DNA of 6,493 nucleotides from Lachnoclostridium sp. UBA7482 (GTDB taxonomy: Bacteria > Bacillota > Clostridia > Lachnospirales > Lachnospiraceae). The notes beneath the pieces were generated by a model. That model searched no databases. It was not told the DNA's origin and was given only the letters and a program-made list of their open reading frames with translations. The translations under genes were made by a program, and so were the position numbers. Positions 1-4,577 of the stretch are shown piece after piece. The stretch lies in contig DLOO01000078.1 in NCBI GenBank assembly GCA_002479645.1, positions 16,628 through 23,120 on the forward strand, given 5' to 3'. How positions within the stretch are numbered: position 1 is the first letter of the stretch; every line of letters starts with the position of its first letter.

Positions 1-1049
1 CCGAGACAGGTAGCAGCGCCGCCAAAAGGCTCGATCTCGGTCGGATGGTTGTGCGTCTCGTTCTTGAAGAATACAAGCCACTCTTCGGTAATCACTCCCT
101 GCTCGCCCTTATCGATGGTAACAGGAACGACGATAGAGCAGGCATTGATTTCGTCGGATACTTCCATATCCTCAAGCTTGCCCTCTGCGCGAAGCTTCTT
201 CATGGCAAGAAGCGCAACATCCATCAGGCTGATGAACTTGTCCGTACGATCCTTGTAAAGAATGGTTCTTGCCGCCTGATATTCGTCAAATGCCCCCTGA
301 ATCGGCGCCTTGTAATCACCGTCTTCAAAGGTAATATCTTTTAATTCGGTAAGGAACGTGGTATGACGGCAGTGATCGGACCAGTAGGTATCCAGTACAC
401 GAATCTCGGTCATGGAGGGATTCCTCTTCTCTTCCCCTGCAAAATAAGTCTGAATAAACCGGAAATCGCGGAAGGTCATTGCCAGATTGAGGGAGCTGTA
501 AAGCTCCTTCAGGCTTGCTTCGTCCATCTCGATAAATCCGTCGAAAATCCTAACATCTTCCGGAACATCGAACTCAGCAACCAAAGTCTCGGGCTTACGC
601 TCATCGGTTTCTCTGGAATCAACCGGATTGATACAGTAGCTCTTAACACTTGCAAATTCTTCATCGGTCAAAGGTCCGCTTAATACATAGGTCGTCGCGG
701 TACGAATAATCGGCTCCTCGGATTCATTCAAAAGCTTCACGCACTGCTCGGCAGAGTCTGCTCTCTGGTCGAACTGACCGGGAAGATACTCTACGGAGAA
801 AATGCGGTTTGCCAGAGCAAGCGGGAACTGCTCTTCATACAGCTCGTCTACCGGCGGCTCGGAAAATACGGTTCCCAATGCCTTACGGTAAGTCTCCTCG
901 CTGATATTCTCCACATCATAACGAACCATAACGCGTACGCTGTCCAAAGTGTCAAGGCCGAGATAGCTCTTAAGCTCTTCGTAAAGCTCCTTCGCGCGTA
1001 CAGCGTAAGGCTCTTTTTTTTCAACATAAATTCTTCTTACCTGTCCCAT
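1..1049 (-). CDS. purL: Phosphoribosylformylglycinamidine (FGAM) synthase, N-terminal 349 codons; 3' end outside window
   Basis: FGAM synthase is a cytoplasmic enzyme of de novo purine synthesis; it converts FGAR plus glutamine and ATP to FGAM. Reading from ATG at 1049 gives MGQVRRIYVEKKEPYAV and an open frame to the left edge. Two family motifs are visible: WSDHCRHTTF at residues 223-232 in the linker region, and FKNETHNHPTEIEPFGG at about 328-344, the start of the first AIRS-like ATP-binding domain. Residues 1-150 fit the PurS-like N-terminal domain. The wording of these motifs matches the long single-chain clostridial form (about 1,250 residues in the family), so roughly a quarter to a third of the gene is visible. 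The glutaminase part lies outside. The start is fixed by AGGAGG at 1060-1055, five bases before the ATG. It is divergent from the MraY-like gene and shares its control region. The identification is secure; only the missing end is uncertain. Confidence 0.97.
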   Translation of the reverse strand, partial: MGQVRRIYVEKKEPYAVRAKELYEELKSYLGLDTLDSVRVMVRYDVENISEETYRKALGTVFSEPPVDELYEEQFPLALANRIFSVEYLPGQFDQRADSAEQCVKLLNESEEPIIRTATTYVLSGPLTDEEFASVKSYCINPVDSRETDERKPETLVAEFDVPEDVRIFDGFIEMDEASLKELYSSLNLAMTFRDFRFIQTYFAGEEKRNPSMTEIRVLDTYWSDHCRHTTFLTELKDITFEDGDYKAPIQGAFDEYQAARTILYKDRTDKFISLMDVALLAMKKLRAEGKLEDMEVSDEINACSIVVPVTIDKGEQGVITEEWLVFFKNETHNHPTEIEPFGGAATCL

Positions 1050-1050
1050 A

Positions 1051-1060
1051 GTTACCTCCT
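1051..1060 (-). promoter_or_regulatory. Ribosome binding site of purL
   Basis: On the minus strand AGGAGGTAAC lies directly upstream of the ATG at 1049, with a perfect AGGAGG core five bases from the start codon. It fixes the purL start. Confidence 0.9.
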
Positions 1061-1093
1061 AAAAGAATCGTGTATATTTTATTAACTATCCAC

Positions 1094-1122
1094 AGTATAG
1101 CACACGCCGTATCATAAAGAAA
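1094..1122 (-). promoter_or_regulatory. Probable sigma-A promoter of purL (extended -10)
   Basis: The minus strand has TATACT at 1099-1094 preceded by TGC, which makes a TGn extended -10 element. The -35 region 17 bases upstream (1122-1117, TTTCTT) is poor, as often seen when an extended -10 is present. Transcription would start near 1087, giving a leader of under 40 bases, too short for a purine riboswitch. I see no convincing PurR box, only AT-rich CGAA-containing sequence upstream. Confidence 0.6.
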
Positions 1123-1141
1123 ATTAATATATATTCGACAT

Positions 1142-1162
1142 TTTATAAGTTAGACTTATAAA
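1142..1162. promoter_or_regulatory. Perfect 9-bp inverted repeat, candidate operator between divergent promoters
   Basis: TTTATAAGT at 1142-1150 and its exact reverse complement ACTTATAAA at 1154-1162 flank a 3-base centre. The core is ATAA, seven bases, TTAT (1145-1159), the pattern described for the LysR-type regulator CcpC of Bacillus. The repeat lies about 18-20 bases upstream of both the leftward and rightward -35 regions, where an activator or dual regulator could act on either. The DNA is AT-rich, so chance similarity is possible, but 9 of 9 matched pairs argues for a site. That a LysR-type protein binds here is inference, drawn partly from the regulator encoded at 2423-3352. Confidence 0.5.
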
Positions 1163-1179
1163 TATTTTCGTAATTCGGG

Positions 1180-1208
1180 TTGTAAAATAAGACCGCATAT
1201 TGTATAAT
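1180..1208 (+). promoter_or_regulatory. Sigma-A-type promoter of the mraY-like/LysR unit
   Basis: TTGTAA at 1180-1185 and a consensus TATAAT at 1203-1208 are separated by exactly 17 bases. Transcription would begin near 1215, leaving a leader of about 110 bases before the ATG at 1325. This is the best promoter in the window. Confidence 0.8.
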
Positions 1209-1256
1209 CCAGTACGGATAAATGCATACCCGCTTTTTATCTGAACACAGAATTTC

Positions 1257-1282
1257 GCCGCAACTGCGGCAACTGCATTTTT
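1257..1282 (+). other. Small leader hairpin and 8-base direct repeat in the mraY-like 5' UTR
   Basis: GCCGC (1257-1261), an AACT loop, and GCGGC (1266-1270) form a perfect 5-bp stem. GCAACTGC occurs twice (1260-1267 and 1269-1276), one base apart. A run of five T follows at 1278-1282. This could be a weak pause or attenuation element, but the stem is short and separated from the T run by seven bases, so function is unproven. Confidence 0.25.
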
Positions 1283-1311
1283 ACGTTCAAATTACATACT
1301 TTTCATATACG

Positions 1312-1317
1312 AGGAGG
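1312..1317 (+). promoter_or_regulatory. Ribosome binding site of the mraY-like gene
   Basis: A perfect AGGAGG sits seven bases upstream of the ATG at 1325. It supports that start over the earlier ATG at 1222, which is in another frame and has no Shine-Dalgarno sequence. Confidence 0.9.
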
Positions 1318-1324
1318 TATCGTT

Positions 1325-2320
1325 ATGATTTACAAGCTGCTCGGAAGCACCGGCTCCCACTATTGCCTGCTGGCATGCTTTGCCCTTGCTTTCCTTGGCA
1401 CCATTTGCCTTTTATCCTGGTTGAAAAATCTTCTCCCGGTCGACGGCGGAAAGGAATTTGCCGTAAACGGTGAAAAATCCAAGGGCAAACCCAGAGGCGC
1501 AGGTATCATTTTCATTCTCGTCTTCGCAATTTTATCGTTCCTTCTGCTGCCGGCTGACAACGAAGCAATGATTTATCTTCTGATGCTGGTCGCTGCCATG
1601 CTGACCGGTTATCTCGACGATGCCAGCTCCAAGCCCTGGGGGCGTCTGAAAAAGGGGCTTCTCGACTTTGTGATCGCAGGCGTCTGCGCCGGTACATATA
1701 TAAATTTTAACGGAAGCTCCTTCCGTCTCCTTCCGGACGGCGGCACCATCGAACTGCATCCGGTTCTTTTTTGCGCACTCGCAATTATTCTGATTTTTGC
1801 GGCAATCAACGTGGTAAACTGTACCGACGGCGTTGACGGTCTCTGCGGTACCATCGCATTGGTTTCCCTGCTTTCCTTCTATGTTGTATTTAACTATCTC
1901 GGCAAGGAATCCGTCGGTGTAATCTCCGGTTCCGATGCAGCTCTTTACGGTGCGATGATTATTACCTTCCTGTTGAGCCTGATGGGTTATCTGTGGTTCA
2001 ACGCATCTCCCAGCCGTCTGATGATGGGCGACGCCGGTTCCCGTGCTATCGGTCTTTTTGTTGCATTGTTAAGCCTTCGCTGCAGTATGCCCTTTTTGTT
2101 CCTTCCGCTTTGCCTCGTATTCATCGTTGACGGCGGTATCGGACTTGTGAAGATTATCTTAATTAAGCTTTTCCGTCGCCCGATGCTCAAAAAGATCCGC
2201 ACGCCGCTCCACGATCATGCCCGTAAGGTAAAGGGCTGGTCCGATACCCAGACCGTATTCCGTCTGGCAATTATTCAGGTGGCAGTTTCTATTCCCGTGC
2301 TTTGCGCTCTATTCATGTAG
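1325..2320 (+). CDS. MraY-like phospho-N-acetylmuramoyl-pentapeptide transferase (glycosyltransferase family 4)
   Basis: A 331-residue integral membrane protein, normal length for MraY, with about ten hydrophobic segments (first about residues 12-32, last 312-330). Family motifs appear in order: SKGKPRGAG (52-60) where MraY usually has a TPTMGG-type loop, the magnesium-binding pair GYLDD (D98, D99), NVVNCTDGVDGL (162-173, with D168 and D171), SRLMMGDAGS (230-239), and TPLHDHARKVKGWSDTQ (293-309), matching the C-terminal loop of MraY more than that of WecA/TagO. MraY joins UDP-MurNAc-pentapeptide to undecaprenyl phosphate, giving lipid I at the inner face of the membrane. The oddity is His-Asp-His at 296-298, where classical MraY has three histidines, and the altered N-terminal loop. 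No other wall genes are near. It may be a lineage-specific MraY or a paralog acting on a related UDP-sugar, so I give no symbol. The family is certain and the exact substrate is not. Confidence 0.88.
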   Translation: MIYKLLGSTGSHYCLLACFALAFLGTICLLSWLKNLLPVDGGKEFAVNGEKSKGKPRGAGIIFILVFAILSFLLLPADNEAMIYLLMLVAAMLTGYLDDASSKPWGRLKKGLLDFVIAGVCAGTYINFNGSSFRLLPDGGTIELHPVLFCALAIILIFAAINVVNCTDGVDGLCGTIALVSLLSFYVVFNYLGKESVGVISGSDAALYGAMIITFLLSLMGYLWFNASPSRLMMGDAGSRAIGLFVALLSLRCSMPFLFLPLCLVFIVDGGIGLVKIILIKLFRRPMLKKIRTPLHDHARKVKGWSDTQTVFRLAIIQVAVSIPVLCALFM

Positions 2321-2407
2321 AATCATGATTTGAATGTATTTTGCCGCTTTTGTTCCAACGTTTTCCCGTCCCTTTGCCCAACCGGGCTGTTCTATGAAAA
2401 TGCACAG

Positions 2408-2413
2408 AAAGGA
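2408..2413 (+). promoter_or_regulatory. Ribosome binding site deciding the LysR-type gene start
   Basis: AAAGGA lies nine bases before the ATG at 2423, a moderate site at good spacing. The in-frame ATG at 2330 would add 31 Cys-rich residues unlike any LysR N-terminus and has no such site. The 102-base gap after the mraY-like stop shows no clear promoter or terminator; its only hairpin (GCCC/GGGC at 2376-2387) lacks a T run. Confidence 0.65.
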
Positions 2414-2422
2414 ACTGTTCGC

Positions 2423-3352
2423 ATGGATGTCAGTTACGAATTATATAAAGTTTTTTATCGCGTTGCCAAATCCCTGAGCTTCTCTGAGGCGGCAGCCGAG
2501 CTTTACATTTCCCAGTCTGCGGTCAGCCAGTCGATTAAGCTTCTTGAAAAAAGACTGGGACAGGTTCTCTTTGTACGAAATACCAAACGCGTTGCGCTGA
2601 CCCCGGAGGGCGAGCTTCTGTTAAAGCATATTGAACCGGCTATTCAGCTGATAACCCAGGGGGAGAACCAGCTGACGCGTGACAGCGTGCACGGCGGCAA
2701 ACAGCTTCGTATTGCTGCAAGCGATACCATCTGCCGGTATTTCCTGGTACCGTATTTTAACGAACTCCACCGCCGATTCCCGCAGGTACACATCAGCATC
2801 ATTAACGGAACCTCGCTGCGCTGTGCCGAGCTTCTGGCAAGCGGGCAGGCTGATTTCGCCGTTGTCAATTCTCCCAACCCGGCTCTGGCAGGCAATCCGG
2901 AGATTCGCAAGCTTCGGGAATTTCACGATATTTTCGTCGGCAACCCTGCATATTTCCCTGACTGCTTCAAAAGCAAAAGGGAAAACGCCCCAAAGGTTCT
3001 CTCTCTAAAGGAACTGATGAATTATCCGATTCTGATGCTCAGCAAGCGTTCCACTACCAGCACGTTTTTACATGAGCAATTCCAGAAGCATTCCCTGGAT
3101 CTCGCGCCTTCGATTGAAATCAGCAGTAACGATTTGCTTCTTGATCTTGCCAAAATCGGTCTGGGCATTGCCTGCGTCCCGGATTTCTGCGTGCCGGAGG
3201 ATTCCGAGGATCTGCGCCGTCTCTCCATCAAAGAGACGCTTGCAGCACGAAAGCTCCTCCTTGCCTACGATAACAAGCTTCCGCTTTCCGAAGCGGGCAA
3301 ATGCTTCCTCGAGCTGCTGTCAGCAACGGCATACATTCCCTCTAAAGAATAA
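2423..3352 (+). CDS. LysR-type transcriptional regulator
   Basis: A 309-residue protein of usual LysR-family length when started at 2423 (MDVSYELYKVFYRVAKSLSF). The N-terminal winged helix-turn-helix spans about residues 1-60: FSEAAAELYISQSAVSQSIK (20-39) holds the two helices, and LEKRLGQVLFVRNTKRVALT follows as the wing. A linker helix leads to a two-lobed effector-binding domain from about residue 92 (QLRIAASDTICRYFLVPYF) to 300, with the typical SGQADFAVV stretch. The effector cannot be read from sequence. The gene follows the mraY-like gene by 102 bases on the same strand, probably in one transcript, and ends at the hairpin terminator. LysR proteins commonly control a neighbouring divergent promoter; the palindrome at 1142-1162 is the obvious candidate target, which would place the mraY-like gene, itself and possibly purL under its control. 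That link is inference. Confidence 0.95.
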   Translation: MDVSYELYKVFYRVAKSLSFSEAAAELYISQSAVSQSIKLLEKRLGQVLFVRNTKRVALTPEGELLLKHIEPAIQLITQGENQLTRDSVHGGKQLRIAASDTICRYFLVPYFNELHRRFPQVHISIINGTSLRCAELLASGQADFAVVNSPNPALAGNPEIRKLREFHDIFVGNPAYFPDCFKSKRENAPKVLSLKELMNYPILMLSKRSTTSTFLHEQFQKHSLDLAPSIEISSNDLLLDLAKIGLGIACVPDFCVPEDSEDLRRLSIKETLAARKLLLAYDNKLPLSEAGKCFLELLSATAYIPSKE

Positions 3353-3353
3353 A

Positions 3354-3405
3354 GCGCGTAGGCAGCCTTCCCGCATTCGGAAAGCTGCCTATGCGCCTTT
3401 TCTTT
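3354..3405. terminator. Strong intrinsic terminator between convergent genes
   Basis: GCGCGTAGGCAGC (3354-3366) pairs with GCTGCCTATGCGC (3384-3396) over 13 bp with one G-T wobble. After one mismatch, TTCC/GGAA adds 4 bp, closing a 7-base loop. TTTTCTTTG follows on the plus strand (3398 on), ending the mraY-like/LysR transcript two bases after the LysR stop codon. On the minus strand the same hairpin is followed by TTTATTCTTTAG, so it may also end the cellulase/lipoprotein transcript, whose last stop is at 3433. Confidence 0.9.
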
Positions 3406-3432
3406 GTTATTAAGCTGTTTCAGAACTTTTTC

Positions 3433-4545
3433 TTACTTTTTCCCGGTTACTGTGTAGCTTCCCATTTGCAGGCTGTCGTATGCCTCGGTGGTATTTACCT
3501 TGTAATCCTTTTCCATCTTCTCATAAATCTCGGAAATATCCTTTGCCTTTGCAGACTCAATGGCGTCCGAAACCGCATCCTCATATCCGACGAACTCGGA
3601 ATCGTCCACCAGACGGATGATATAATAACCGCCGGGGGTCTCAAGCATGGTAACCTCTCCGGATTTGAGCGCGGTAGCCGCATTGATATACTCCGCTTCC
3701 ATGCCGGGAACTGCCCTTGTAAAATCACGGGTACTGAAGGTCATGATTGCATCGTACTCTTCTCTTACACGAATCATTTCCTTCCCGTCAATTACCTTCT
3801 GATAAGCCGCCTTCACAGCAACGCCGCGAAGCTTTAATTCCTCTTCGCTCAGCTCGATTTTGTTCAGGTTATCATCGTATTTCGTCTTCGGAACATACAG
3901 GTAGTCGGTCTGATAAACCCGGTAATCCTCTTTATCAATCGTCTCGCGAATTGCATCCTCGTCAATTTTCTGATTCTGAAGCAAATACTCCGCATACGCA
4001 TCCACAAGGAACAATCTCTCGTAGTTCTTCCGAACCGCCGCCTCGCTCATACCGCATTTTGCACGCTCCTCCAAAGTGTACTGCTCAAGAAATGCCTTCG
4101 TGGTGGAATCCAGCTTAATTGCGCGCTTATCTCCCATGGAAATTCCCGCTTTCACCGCTTCCTGATACATAACCGCGCTGTATACAATCGAGGAAAATGC
4201 AGCATTTTTGTACGAAGTGCCTAACGTCTCCTTACCGTCGGTGGACGGCAGCTTCCAAAATGTGAAATCCTCACCGTACATTGCTTCATAAAACGCCTTA
4301 TTGTTAGCGGCCTCCGTCATACCCTTTCTTTCATAATAAGCCATGTAGTACACGACCCAGTCCATGGTTATTTCAAAATCACCCGCCGGACCGCTCAGAT
4401 AAAATGCAACCGTCTTCTCATTGTCAGCCGCCTTCTTATCAATCAGCTTCCGATACTCTTCCTCACTCATTTGCTTTTCCTTACAGCCGGTAAGCATACC
4501 AATCGCCATTACCAGCATAAGAAAAATGCTCAAACCCTTTTTCAC
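3433..4545 (-). CDS. PrsA/SurA-like foldase lipoprotein with a degenerate parvulin domain
   Basis: A predicted 370-residue membrane-anchored lipoprotein. The start MKKGLSIFLMLVMAIGMLTGC is a classic lipoprotein signal: a KK pair, a hydrophobic core, and a lipobox Leu-Thr-Gly-Cys with Cys21 as the lipidation site. Residues about 60-205 are mainly helical and fit the SurA/PrsA N-terminal chaperone domain. Residues about 214-316 follow the parvulin layout, ending in LKSGEVTMLETPGGYYIIRL, like the usual GEVS-PV-T-GYHII ending. However, the first conserved histidine (of HILV) is Tyr215, the second (of GYHI) is Tyr308, and no GGDLG motif is seen, so isomerase activity is doubtful. The start is GTG at 4545: GGAGG at 4555-4551 is five bases upstream, and a TTG start at 4557 would overlap that site. 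It lies 32 bases after the cellulase stop, very likely in one operon, so a role in folding exported enzymes outside the membrane is a reasonable inference. Confidence 0.82.
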   Translation of the reverse strand: MKKGLSIFLMLVMAIGMLTGCKEKQMSEEEYRKLIDKKAADNEKTVAFYLSGPAGDFEITMDWVVYYMAYYERKGMTEAANNKAFYEAMYGEDFTFWKLPSTDGKETLGTSYKNAAFSSIVYSAVMYQEAVKAGISMGDKRAIKLDSTTKAFLEQYTLEERAKCGMSEAAVRKNYERLFLVDAYAEYLLQNQKIDEDAIRETIDKEDYRVYQTDYLYVPKTKYDDNLNKIELSEEELKLRGVAVKAAYQKVIDGKEMIRVREEYDAIMTFSTRDFTRAVPGMEAEYINAATALKSGEVTMLETPGGYYIIRLVDDSEFVGYEDAVSDAIESAKAKDISEIYEKMEKDYKVNTTEAYDSLQMGSYTVTGKK

Positions 4546-4550
4546 TGTAA

Positions 4551-4555
4551 CCTCC
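4551..4555 (-). promoter_or_regulatory. Ribosome binding site selecting the GTG start of the lipoprotein
   Basis: GGAGG on the minus strand, five bases upstream of GTG at 4545. An upstream in-frame TTG at 4557-4555 shares a base with this site and would place four extra residues before the KK of the signal peptide, so the GTG is preferred. Confidence 0.8.
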
Positions 4556-4577
4556 AAAACACTGCGTTTTCCGCTGT

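Noticed and set aside
45..683. Plus-strand frames opposite purL
   Set aside because: They lie antisense to a continuous, motif-containing purL frame and resemble no protein.
1012..1021. Run of eight A (minus strand) in the codons for VEKKEP early in purL, a possible slippage site
   Set aside because: The frame is correct as read and Glu-Lys-Lys is normal here; a run of eight alone is not evidence for phase variation in a housekeeping gene.
1222..1473. 83-residue frame starting in the mraY-like leader
   Set aside because: It lacks a ribosome binding site, begins only a few bases after the predicted transcript start, and overlaps the well-supported gene at 1325 in another frame.
2376..2387. 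GCCC-AACC-GGGC hairpin between the mraY-like and LysR genes
   Set aside because: The stem is only 4 bp with no T run, so it is not a credible terminator.
2330..2422. 31-residue N-terminal extension of the LysR-type protein
   Set aside because: The extension is Cys-rich and unlike the family, and the ATG at 2423 has a ribosome binding site and gives the normal length.
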